The translations under genes and the position numbers were made by a program. The notes under the pieces were generated by a model that saw only the letters and a program-made list of their open reading frames with translations, was not told where the DNA came from and ran no database searches. Shown piece after piece: positions 6,762 through 13,392 of a stretch of 13,392 bases of DNA; position 1 is the stretch's first letter, and each line of letters opens with the position of its first letter. The DNA comes from Clostridia bacterium (GTDB lineage: Bacteria; Bacillota; Clostridia; Christensenellales; Borkfalkiaceae), in NCBI GenBank assembly GCA_017631725.1, contig JAGBSS010000221.1, positions 1-13,392 of the forward strand, given 5' to 3'.

Positions 6762-7655
6762 TTACTCCTTTACGTTAAAACCAAATTCTTTTAAAATAGG
6801 AATCATTTGGCTAACGTGTTCAGGTTCTAATTCTGTTAAAGGTGCTCTAACAATACCACTATCTAAACCAATTAATTGCATTGCCTTTTTAACAGGGATT
6901 GGGTTAACTTCTGTAAAGCAAGCATCAATTAAAGGTAAAAGCCTTTCTTGAAGTTCGTATGCTTCTTTATTTCTGCCCGTGTAATAATATCTTGCAACGT
7001 CGCCAATTTCCCTTGGAGCAATGTTACTTGCAACGGAAATTAAACCCATAGAACCAATACTCATCATTGCAAGGTTAAGGTTGTCGTCACCTGAATAAAG
7101 GGCGGTTTTGCCACGAATAAGCCTTGCCGTTTCACAAATTTGTTCCATATTACCGCACGCTTCTTTAATGCCACCAATGTTTTTATGCTCTGCAATTTCC
7201 GCCATAGTTGTTGGAAGAATATTAACACCCGTTCTTGCAGGGACGTTATAGCATAAAATTGGAATATCTACGTTATCGCAAATTTCGTTGTAGTATTTAA
7301 TTAAACCCTTTTGAGTGCATTTGTTATAATATGGGGTAACAATTAAAAGCCCGTCTGCGCCAACGCTTTGTGCAAATTGGCTTTTTTCAATGGCTTTTTT
7401 AGTGCAGTTAGAACCAGAGCCTAAAATAAATTTAACTCTGCCTGCAATAGCATCGTAAGCGAATTTTGCAATTTTGTCGTATTCTGCATCGGTAATGGTT
7501 GGGGCTTCACCCGTTGTACCTAAAATGCAAAGTGCATCTATTCCGTTAGAAATTTGATATTCTATTTGTTTAGCAAGAGCATCGTAATCTATCCCGTCTT
7601 GAGTAAATGGGGTTATTGCTGCCGTACAAGTGCCTTTAAAAATGGTTTTGTTCAT
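6762..7655 (-). CDS. dapA: 4-hydroxy-tetrahydrodipicolinate synthase
   Basis: 297 residues, normal length. DapA condenses pyruvate with aspartate-4-semialdehyde, the first committed step towards lysine and diaminopimelate. The Schiff-base lysine is K164 in GGIKEACGN. Other active-site elements are LGTTGE (T47, T48), Y136 in CYNVPARTG, and R141. The ribosome binding site is modest (AAAGGT, 7663-7668 on the minus strand). The gene lies between asd, which makes one of its substrates, and dapB, which uses its product. Feedback inhibition by lysine cannot be judged from the sequence. Confidence 0.96.
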   Translation of the reverse strand: MNKTIFKGTCTAAITPFTQDGIDYDALAKQIEYQISNGIDALCILGTTGEAPTITDAEYDKIAKFAYDAIAGRVKFILGSGSNCTKKAIEKSQFAQSVGADGLLIVTPYYNKCTQKGLIKYYNEICDNVDIPILCYNVPARTGVNILPTTMAEIAEHKNIGGIKEACGNMEQICETARLIRGKTALYSGDDNLNLAMMSIGSMGLISVASNIAPREIGDVARYYYTGRNKEAYELQERLLPLIDACFTEVNPIPVKKAMQLIGLDSGIVRAPLTELEPEHVSQMIPILKEFGFNVKE

Positions 7656-7676
7656 AATATTACCTTTAAAATTTTT

Positions 7677-8693
7677 TTAGTTAAGTTGGTCTTTTACTGC
7701 ACCCATTTCAATTGCTTTTTGAGCAATTTGAACTGCGTTTAATGCTGCACCTTTTCTAATGTTATCTGCAACACACCAAAGGTTTACACCAGATTCTACA
7801 GTAAAGTCTTGCCTAATTCTGCCAACGAAAACAGGGTCGTTGTTTTCTGCTGTTATAGCCATTGGGTAAAGGTTGTTTTTGCCGTCGTCTTGAATAACAA
7901 CACCTTCAGCCGAACCTAAAACTTCTTTAACTTGTTCTACCGTTGCAGGTTTAACAAATTCGATATTAATAGATTCGCTATGGCCGTGGAAAACAGGAAC
8001 TCTTACACAAGTTGCCGTAACCTTTATATCTTGGTCGTTTAAAATCTTTTTAGTTTCGAAAATCATTTTGTCTTCTTCTTTAGTGTAGCCGTTATCTAAA
8101 AAGACGTCTATATGAGGGATACAATTGCCAAAAATTGGGTGTGGGAATTTTTTAGGGGCAGCGCCAAGTGCGCCGTTCTTTAAATCGTCATATCCTTTTA
8201 CGCCTGCGCCGGAAACTGCTTGATAGGTAGAGTAAATTACCCTTTTAATTCCAAACGCTTTTTGTAAAGGTTTTAAAACTACCATTGCTTGAATTGTAGA
8301 GCAGTTTGGATTTGCAATTATATTTTTGTGCCAAGCGATATCTTCTGCGTTAACTTCTGGAACTACAAGTGGAACGTTTACATCTCTTCTCCAAGCGTTA
8401 GAGTTATCTATAACCAACGTGCCTTGTTTTGCAAAAAGTGGTGCGTATTCTTTACTGATATCGCCACCTGCAGAAAATAAAGCAATATCTACGTTGTATT
8501 TTTTTACGTTTTCAGGGTTAAGTTCTATAACAACGTGTGGTTTGCCCATAAAATCTATAACTGAACCTGCAGATTTTGCAGATGCAAAAAGATAATAGTT
8601 TTCAACGGGAAGTTGCCTTTCTGTAAGTACTTGTAAAAACTTTCTGCCTACCATACCGGTAGCGCCCACTACTGCAACGTTGTATTTTTTCAT
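7677..8693 (-). CDS. asd: Aspartate-semialdehyde dehydrogenase
   Basis: 338 residues, normal for the Gram-positive type. It reduces aspartyl-4-phosphate with NADPH to aspartate-4-semialdehyde, the branch point for lysine, threonine and methionine. The N-terminal cofactor loop is VVGATGMVG (residues 8-16). The catalytic cysteine is C131 in ANPNCSTIQ, and the general-base histidine is probably H238 in RVPVFHGHSE. The QAVSGAG segment (159-165) is also conserved. The start has an AAGGAG site (8701-8706 on the minus strand). It is the first gene of the operon; the leader is too short to hold a lysine riboswitch. Confidence 0.97.
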   Translation of the reverse strand: MKKYNVAVVGATGMVGRKFLQVLTERQLPVENYYLFASAKSAGSVIDFMGKPHVVIELNPENVKKYNVDIALFSAGGDISKEYAPLFAKQGTLVIDNSNAWRRDVNVPLVVPEVNAEDIAWHKNIIANPNCSTIQAMVVLKPLQKAFGIKRVIYSTYQAVSGAGVKGYDDLKNGALGAAPKKFPHPIFGNCIPHIDVFLDNGYTKEEDKMIFETKKILNDQDIKVTATCVRVPVFHGHSESINIEFVKPATVEQVKEVLGSAEGVVIQDDGKNNLYPMAITAENNDPVFVGRIRQDFTVESGVNLWCVADNIRKGAALNAVQIAQKAIEMGAVKDQLN

Positions 8694-8728
8694 TGTTTTG
8701 CTCCTTGCGAATATTATTTTATATTAAT

Positions 8729-8756
8729 ATTATACTAATTATTATATAAAAGTAAA
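8729..8756 (-). promoter_or_regulatory. Candidate promoter of the asd operon
   Basis: On the minus strand TTTACT (8756-8751), a 16-bp spacer and a perfect TATAAT (8734-8729) would give a leader of about 30 nt before asd. A second TATAAT at 8746-8741 with a weaker -35 is an alternative. The region is very AT-rich, so chance matches are easy. Confidence 0.5.
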
Positions 8757-8784
8757 GTTTTTTTGTTTAATTGGCGAAAAATGT

Positions 8785-8813
8785 TTGTGAAATATTGTTT
8801 TTAGGTGTATTAT
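8785..8813 (+). promoter_or_regulatory. Candidate promoter of the membrane-protein gene
   Basis: TTGTGA (8785-8790), a 17-bp spacer and TATTAT (8808-8813) point towards the gene at 8864. This would make the intergenic region divergent, with the asd promoter on the other strand. Both hexamers are imperfect. Confidence 0.4.
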
Positions 8814-8863
8814 TATATTGAAAAACTTTGCGTTTAAGCAAAAATTTTTGTTTGGAGAATATA

Positions 8864-10126
8864 ATGGCAAAGAAAAAGGGTTTTATTGAAAGACTTTTAA
8901 TAGGCACCGAAAAATCAGAAGATTTTGCAAGGGCATCACTTCCATCTAACAGGTGGGAACTTTTTTGGGATATTTTTAAAGGCAGATTTGGTAAATTGTT
9001 TAAAATAAACATTTTAACGTTCTTGTTTTTTATTCCATTAATTTTGCTTTTATTTTTACGCTCTTCTATGATTGCAGGATTTAACACACAAGTTCCATAC
9101 GGGCAGGCAATAGGGCTTGGATATCAAGCACTTGGCACTTTAGTTGGCGCGGCAGAAGGTATAACTTTATCTGCAAACACATATTCGTTATTGTTTTTAC
9201 CAATTGTTTTTGTAGTTGCAAGTTTAGGTATATCAGGTGCAGTTTACGTTATTAGAAATTTAGTTTGGTCAGAAGGTATTTTCGTTGCAAACGATTTCTG
9301 GCACGGAATTAAAGCAAATGCAAAACAAATTATAGTTTCTGCGTTATTCTATTCGGTTGCAATTTACACTTCTATTTTGCTTTTATCTTTTGCATCTAAC
9401 CTTGAAGCAACAAATAAAGCAAGTAAAGCAGTCACCGTTATAATGCAAATTGCAAGCTATTTAATTATGGTTTTATCAACCATAGTTTTTGCGCATATGA
9501 TAACTATGATAACCACTTATAACGTTACACTTTTCCAAGCATTTAAAAATGCGTGGGTGTTTGTTATATCTTTCCCTGTAAACAACGCAGCAATGCTTTT
9601 AGCTGCTTGTATTCCACTTTTATTGCTTTTAACTTCCGGCTTGTTTAAGGTTATAGGTATATTGCTTGTTGCAATTTTTGCCATTGCCTTTTTCTTGCTT
9701 GTTTGGACAATATATTGTCAATGGATTTACGATACTTATATTAACGACAAAATCCCCGGCGTAAAGAAAAACCGTGGTATTTATGCAAAAGTTAAGAAAG
9801 GCGAATATGAAGAAGCCATAAGAAAACATAGAGAGCAAATGGCACTTTTAGGTCCTTCTATGCTTGGGGCAAGACCTGTTAAGCCAATAACTGATGAAGA
9901 GTTAAAGATAGAAGAATTACCTTCTATGTTCTCAAGAAAAGATATCGAAAAACTTAACGAAAGCAAAAAGGCCTTATACGAGGATAACGAAAGATACGTA
10001 GAAGAACACAAAAACGATCCTAAATTTTTAGCAATTCAAAAACTCCGTGCAGAAGATACTGAAAAGCAAGAGAGAGAAAAGAGAATTGCAAAGGCAAAAG
10101 CAGAGCTTAAAAAACGTAGAAAATAA
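8864..10126 (+). CDS. Polytopic membrane protein (DUF624/YesL-like) with charged C-terminal tail
   Basis: 420 residues starting at ATG 8864, supported by GGAG at 8854-8857 with 6-nt spacing; the frame extends upstream, but only to a TTG without a ribosome binding site. About six hydrophobic segments are visible: roughly residues 48-66, 103-125, 157-177, 190-215, 243-260 and 263-285. The motif RWELFWDIFKGRFGKLFKIN just before the first segment resembles DUF624/YesL-type proteins of Clostridia, whose function is not established. I hold that family link loosely. From about residue 290 the protein is a soluble, strongly charged tail ending in a Lys/Arg/Glu-rich helix (EREKRIAKAKAELKKRRK), probably cytoplasmic and partly coiled coil. 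No catalytic motif is seen. A hairpin terminator follows the gene. Confidence 0.85.
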   Translation: MAKKKGFIERLLIGTEKSEDFARASLPSNRWELFWDIFKGRFGKLFKINILTFLFFIPLILLLFLRSSMIAGFNTQVPYGQAIGLGYQALGTLVGAAEGITLSANTYSLLFLPIVFVVASLGISGAVYVIRNLVWSEGIFVANDFWHGIKANAKQIIVSALFYSVAIYTSILLLSFASNLEATNKASKAVTVIMQIASYLIMVLSTIVFAHMITMITTYNVTLFQAFKNAWVFVISFPVNNAAMLLAACIPLLLLLTSGLFKVIGILLVAIFAIAFFLLVWTIYCQWIYDTYINDKIPGVKKNRGIYAKVKKGEYEEAIRKHREQMALLGPSMLGARPVKPITDEELKIEELPSMFSRKDIEKLNESKKALYEDNERYVEEHKNDPKFLAIQKLRAEDTEKQEREKRIAKAKAELKKRRK

Positions 10127-10130
10127 AATA

Positions 10131-10157
10131 AAAACACCGCTTTGGTTGCGGTGTTTT
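10131..10157 (+). terminator. Hairpin terminator
   Basis: AAAACACCGC (10131-10140) and GCGGTGTTTT (10148-10157) form a perfect 10-bp stem with a 7-nt loop. It ends in four Ts only, so it may be leaky. No good promoter is visible in the 42 nt between it and the antiporter gene, which suggests partial readthrough. Confidence 0.75.
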
Positions 10158-10199
10158 AAACTAAAAGAAATTGACTAATCAAAATATAGAGGCACAGAA

Positions 10200-11474
10200 A
10201 TGAACGAGGGTTTAGTAAATTTTTTATTTCATTTTGCAATAATACTTTTTAGTACTAAAATGCTTGGCATTTTAATGAGAAAACTTGGTTTACCACAAGT
10301 TTTAGGCTTTATAATTGCTGGTGTTTTAATTGGTCCTGCAATTTGGGGACTTTTCACCAACATTGGCGATAAGGCGTTATTCCCAATTTTAGAAAGCGAT
10401 TATTTAGGCGCATTTGCAGAAATTGGCGTTGTATTCGTTATGTTTACTGCCGGTCTTGAAACAAATATTTCAGATATTAAAAAGACTGGGGTAGTATCTT
10501 TTGCAATAGCAGGGCTTGGCGTTTTAGTGCCATTAGGTCTTGGCATTGGCGTTGGTGCGATATTCCTTCCATCTTCAGGCTTTTTTACTTGGCTATTTAT
10601 CGGCGTTATTATGACGGCTACGAGCGTAGGCATAACGGTAGAAGTTATGCGTGAACTTGGCAAGTTAAATACTAAAGTTGGAACGATAGTTCTTTCCGCC
10701 GCCATTATAGACGACGTTTTGGGTATTATCATATTGTCGGTTGCACTTTCGCTTTCCGGTGGTGGTCTTCACTCTGCTGTTATAGATTTTGTTAACCCAT
10801 CTGGAAACATTGCAGTTTCAATTATTTGGATTTTATGTTTCTTTGTCTTTGCTATCGGCGCAGGGTTTGGTTTTTCTAAGTTATTTAAATACATTGAGAA
10901 AAAATCTCCACACACGAGAAGAATTCCTATTTTATCCATTGCACTTTGTGCTTTATATGCTTTTATTGCAGAAAAAGTATTTGGCGTTGCGGATATTACG
11001 GGCGCATACATAGCAGGTTTAGTGCTTTCTACAAACCACGCATCTGCACAATACGTAGATAGAAAAGTTACAATAAGTTCTTACACCATTTTTGCACCAA
11101 TATTCTTTGCGTACATTGGTATAAAAATGAGTTTCAATGGGCTTAACTCTCACGTTATAATATTCTCATTAGTCTTTGTTTTAACCGCTATTTTAGCTAA
11201 AATTATCGGATGTGGCGGTATGGCAAGGTGCTTAAAATTCTCTAATAAAGACAGTTTTAGAATTGGTATAGGAATGATAGCAAGGGGAGAAGTTGCTTTA
11301 ATTGTCACGGAAAAAGGTATTGCTGGTGGATTGCTCCTTCCAGAATATAGGGTGGCAGTTGTATTGCTTGTAATTGTGACATCGCTTATATCCCCAATAA
11401 TTTTAAAACTTTTATATAAAAACGATAAGCCAATGCCATCTAGGCAGGAACTTGAAGAAGGTCAATTTGAATAA
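10200..11474 (+). CDS. CPA2-family cation/proton antiporter (NapA/KefB-like membrane domain)
   Basis: 424 residues with about twelve to thirteen membrane segments, the full transporter domain of the CPA2 family. It would exchange Na+ or K+ for protons across the cytoplasmic membrane. The N-terminal LGLPQVLGFIIAGVLIGP and FTAGLETN segments are characteristic. The ion-binding pair D171-D172 in AAIIDDVLG is the Asp-Asp form found in electrogenic NapA-type exchangers, whereas Kef potassium channels usually have Gln-Asp. ARGEVALIV (around R362) is the conserved late helix. There is no C-terminal RCK/TrkA nucleotide-binding domain, which KefB/KefC would carry, so Na+/H+ exchange is more likely than glutathione-gated K+ efflux. 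AGAGG (10188-10192) precedes the ATG. The last 8 bases overlap hslO. Confidence 0.92.
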   Translation: MNEGLVNFLFHFAIILFSTKMLGILMRKLGLPQVLGFIIAGVLIGPAIWGLFTNIGDKALFPILESDYLGAFAEIGVVFVMFTAGLETNISDIKKTGVVSFAIAGLGVLVPLGLGIGVGAIFLPSSGFFTWLFIGVIMTATSVGITVEVMRELGKLNTKVGTIVLSAAIIDDVLGIIILSVALSLSGGGLHSAVIDFVNPSGNIAVSIIWILCFFVFAIGAGFGFSKLFKYIEKKSPHTRRIPILSIALCALYAFIAEKVFGVADITGAYIAGLVLSTNHASAQYVDRKVTISSYTIFAPIFFAYIGIKMSFNGLNSHVIIFSLVFVLTAILAKIIGCGGMARCLKFSNKDSFRIGIGMIARGEVALIVTEKGIAGGLLLPEYRVAVVLLVIVTSLISPIILKLLYKNDKPMPSRQELEEGQFE

Positions 11475-12324
11475 ACTTTTAAAAGCGCTTGTATTTGACG
11501 GGCAAATTTCCGTTTCCGTGTTAGATACTACTGATATGGTTAACGATGCAATAAAAATTCATAGTTTATCTCCCGTTGCGGCGGCGGCTCTTGGTAGAAC
11601 TTTAACCGCTTGCACTTTTATGGCTTACGGCTTAAAAAACAAGGGAGATAAACTTTTTGTCACCGTGAAAGGCAACGGAAAAGGTGGCAAAATAACCGTT
11701 TGCGGAAATGGTGAACTTCAAATGCGTGGATACGTGGAAAATCCATCGCTTGATTTACCTTTAAGGTCAGATGGAAAGTTAGACGTGGGCGGTTTTATTG
11801 GCAAAACGGGTAAGTTAAACGTTACCAAAAGTATGGGACTTAAAGAGCCTTATACGGGCAGTAGCAACCTTGTTTCTGGCGAAATTGCCGAAGATTTTAC
11901 CGCATATTACGCCTTGTCAGAGCAAATTCCAACAGCCGTAGCACTAGGAGTTAGAATTGGAAAAGATTTAAAGTGTATTGGTGCAGGTGGCGTTATAGTT
12001 CAAGCAATGCCGTTTGCCTCGGAAAAGGCTTTAAAAAAGGCGGAAGAAATAATTTTAACTATAACAAACGTATCAGAACTTGTAGAAACTATAGGTGCAG
12101 AAGGCATAATGGACAAGTATTTTTCTTGCACCAAGTTTGAAAATTTCACTCCTCAATATAAGTGCCTTTGTTCAAGGGAAAACACCGAAAGAATTTTAGC
12201 ATCTTTAGGTAAAAAAGAGTGCATGGACATTATAAATGAAGAAGGCGAAATTAAAGTAGACTGCGAATTTTGTAATACCGTTTATACCTTTGATATTAAC
12301 GACGTTAATAAAATTTTTAACTAA
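11467..12324 (+). CDS. hslO: Redox-regulated chaperone Hsp33
   Basis: 285 residues from a TTG start at 11467. Hsp33 is a cytoplasmic holdase, switched on when oxidation releases zinc from its C-terminal cysteines, and it protects proteins during oxidative unfolding. The TTG at 11467 gives MNKLLKALVFDG, which matches the family N-terminus, and GAAGAAGG (11454-11461) is a suitable ribosome binding site. An in-frame TTG at 11452 would add five residues and has no comparable site. Visible marks are TTDMVN, AAAALGRTLTA, MRGYVENP, KLDVGGFIGKTG, LVSGEIAEDFTAYYALSEQIP, and the zinc site C233-x-C235 and C266-x2-C269. The start overlaps the antiporter stop by 8 bases, so translation is coupled. Confidence 0.95.
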   Translation: MNKLLKALVFDGQISVSVLDTTDMVNDAIKIHSLSPVAAAALGRTLTACTFMAYGLKNKGDKLFVTVKGNGKGGKITVCGNGELQMRGYVENPSLDLPLRSDGKLDVGGFIGKTGKLNVTKSMGLKEPYTGSSNLVSGEIAEDFTAYYALSEQIPTAVALGVRIGKDLKCIGAGGVIVQAMPFASEKALKKAEEIILTITNVSELVETIGAEGIMDKYFSCTKFENFTPQYKCLCSRENTERILASLGKKECMDIINEEGEIKVDCEFCNTVYTFDINDVNKIFN

Positions 12325-12326
12325 AG

Positions 12327-13392
12327 ATGAGCAAAATTTTAACTTTTGATAATTCTTTTGAAAGACATCTTTCAATAGCAGAGCAAAAATACAAAAAGGG
12401 CGACCTTATGGGTGCGCTCGTTTTTGCTTTTAACGCCTTTTTTATCCAATCTGATAACATAAAAGTCTTATCATTAATTGCATCTATCTACGCAGATGCA
12501 GGGCTTTACGAACTTGCAATCGAATATTGGTTTTTAGTTTTAGACAAAACCCCAGAAGAAGACAGGGGAGACGTTTACGAGCAAATTGCTAAAATTAGTT
12601 TTTACGAAGAAGATTATTATGCAACCGGTTATTATATGCATAAAAAAATTACTAAAGACGGAATTGTTAGTGAAGATTTAGACAAGGACGTTTTAGAGTT
12701 TTTTAAAGTTTTAGAAAATGACCGCCTTAAAAACAAGTATAGAATAGTTTACCCAGAAAACAAAATAAATTATCAATTAGTTATAGAAGAAGGGATAGAT
12801 TATGCAAAGCAAGGCAATTTAACTAAAGCCATAGAAACTTTTTCAACCGTTCCAGAAGAGTCGGATTTATACTTAAGGGCAAGGGAAAATTTAGCGGCGG
12901 CATATTTGTTAAACGGTGACGTAGAAGGGGCAGGAAAAAGCCTTAAACAGGCAGTTAAAAACGGTGCCGAATCTCTTGTAATATATTGTGCGTTGTCCGC
13001 CGTGTGGGATGAAATGGGGGAAATGGAAAAGTGCGTTTATTACTATAAAAAGGCATTAGAATTTGTCCCTAAAGATAACGATGAAAACCTAAAAATAGGC
13101 ATACTTGCCACTAAAATGGAAGACCACGAAAACGTTAAAAAATACCTTTCACGTGTGGTTGAAAATCAACCATTTGAGTTAAATGCAAGGCATTTTTTAG
13201 CACTTGCGTATTTAAATAGTGGAGAGTTTGAAATTGCCTTAAACCATTTTAACGAACTTATTAAAATAGTTCCAGACGACTATATCACAAAGTATTATTT
13301 ATCCCTTACAAAAGGGTTTCTTAGCAAGCAAATAAACTCTAACGTGTTGCCTATTGGCTATCCAGACGGGGTTGATATAGAAGAAGAAAAAA
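12327..13392 (+). CDS. TPR-repeat protein (3' end outside window)
   Basis: The ATG at 12327 lies 2 nt after the hslO stop, and the frame is open to the window edge (355 codons, no stop). It has no convincing ribosome binding site of its own, so it probably depends on coupling to hslO. The protein is soluble, has no signal peptide, and is built of helical repeats with tetratricopeptide spacing: YKKGDLMGALVFAFNAF, IYADAGLYELAIEYWFLVLD, YAKQGNLTKAIETFSTVP, AAYLLNGDVEGAGKSLKQAV, YYKKALEFVP and LAYLNSGEFEIALNHFNEL. Such repeats mediate protein binding; the partner is unknown. The operon position after Hsp33 could point to a stress or folding role, but that is only context. Confidence 0.88.
   Translation, partial: MSKILTFDNSFERHLSIAEQKYKKGDLMGALVFAFNAFFIQSDNIKVLSLIASIYADAGLYELAIEYWFLVLDKTPEEDRGDVYEQIAKISFYEEDYYATGYYMHKKITKDGIVSEDLDKDVLEFFKVLENDRLKNKYRIVYPENKINYQLVIEEGIDYAKQGNLTKAIETFSTVPEESDLYLRARENLAAAYLLNGDVEGAGKSLKQAVKNGAESLVIYCALSAVWDEMGEMEKCVYYYKKALEFVPKDNDENLKIGILATKMEDHENVKKYLSRVVENQPFELNARHFLALAYLNSGEFEIALNHFNELIKIVPDDYITKYYLSLTKGFLSKQINSNVLPIGYPDGVDIEEEK

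Noticed and set aside
8694..8863. Lysine riboswitch upstream of the asd operon
   Set aside because: The divergent intergenic region is only 170 nt, is extremely AT-rich and lacks lysine-aptamer helices; the expected leader is about 30 nt.
8828..8863. An upstream TTG start for the membrane protein, adding 12 residues
   Set aside because: The ATG at 8864 has GGAG at good spacing and gives MAKKK, a typical cytoplasmic N-terminus; the upstream TTG has no ribosome binding site.
10171..10190. TTGACT and TATAGA as a promoter for the antiporter gene
   Set aside because: The spacer between them is only 8 bp, far too short for a sigma-70-type promoter.
11452..11466. A start five codons upstream for Hsp33
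   Set aside because: Starting at 11467 matches the family N-terminus (M-x-x-L-x-KAL) and uses GAAGAAGG as ribosome binding site.

Overview
This is an AT-rich window from a low-GC Gram-positive bacterium, most likely an anaerobic member of the Clostridia. The indications are strong AGGAGG-type ribosome binding sites, a tRNA-sensing T-box leader, a yybP-ykoY-type riboswitch, SepF beside a YlmE/YggS protein, and a fermentative L-lactate dehydrogenase. No insertion sequence, phage gene, rRNA, tRNA gene or CRISPR array is visible. The genus cannot be named from the sequence.

Layout. (1) Positions 1-588 (+) hold the 3' part of an L-lactate dehydrogenase gene. (2) Starting about 4 nt after its stop codon is a manganese-type (yybP-ykoY) riboswitch with an overlapping intrinsic terminator. 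It precedes an ArsB/NhaD-type (IT superfamily) membrane transporter at 731-2029. (3) A consensus promoter at 2065-2093 drives a T-box leader with an isoleucine (ATC) specifier. Its terminator and antiterminator can both be drawn base by base. The gene behind it (2512-4779) is not an aminoacyl-tRNA synthetase or a transporter. It is a 755-residue fusion of an XRE-type helix-turn-helix, a cupin domain and an acyl-CoA synthetase. (4) A convergent intergenic region (4780-5004) carries terminators and a possible gene remnant. (5) A tight minus-strand operon follows in transcription order asd-dapA-dapB-ylmE-sepF (8693 down to 5005). It makes lysine/diaminopimelate precursors and ends with a PLP-homeostasis protein and a cell-division protein. 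(6) A divergent plus-strand unit contains a polytopic membrane protein of unknown function with a long charged tail, a hairpin terminator, a CPA2 cation/proton antiporter, the redox chaperone Hsp33 (TTG start, overlapping the antiporter) and a TPR protein cut by the window end.

The two RNA switches give the main points of interest. The manganese-type riboswitch predicts that an otherwise generic IT-superfamily permease handles or protects against Mn2+. The isoleucine T-box predicts that the fusion acyl-CoA synthetase is made when charged tRNA-Ile runs low. That would fit a role in making isoleucine from a scavenged short or branched acid, for example 2-methylbutyrate, by way of its CoA thioester and reductive carboxylation. 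Both functional readings are inferences from regulation. The RNA elements themselves are visible in the sequence.
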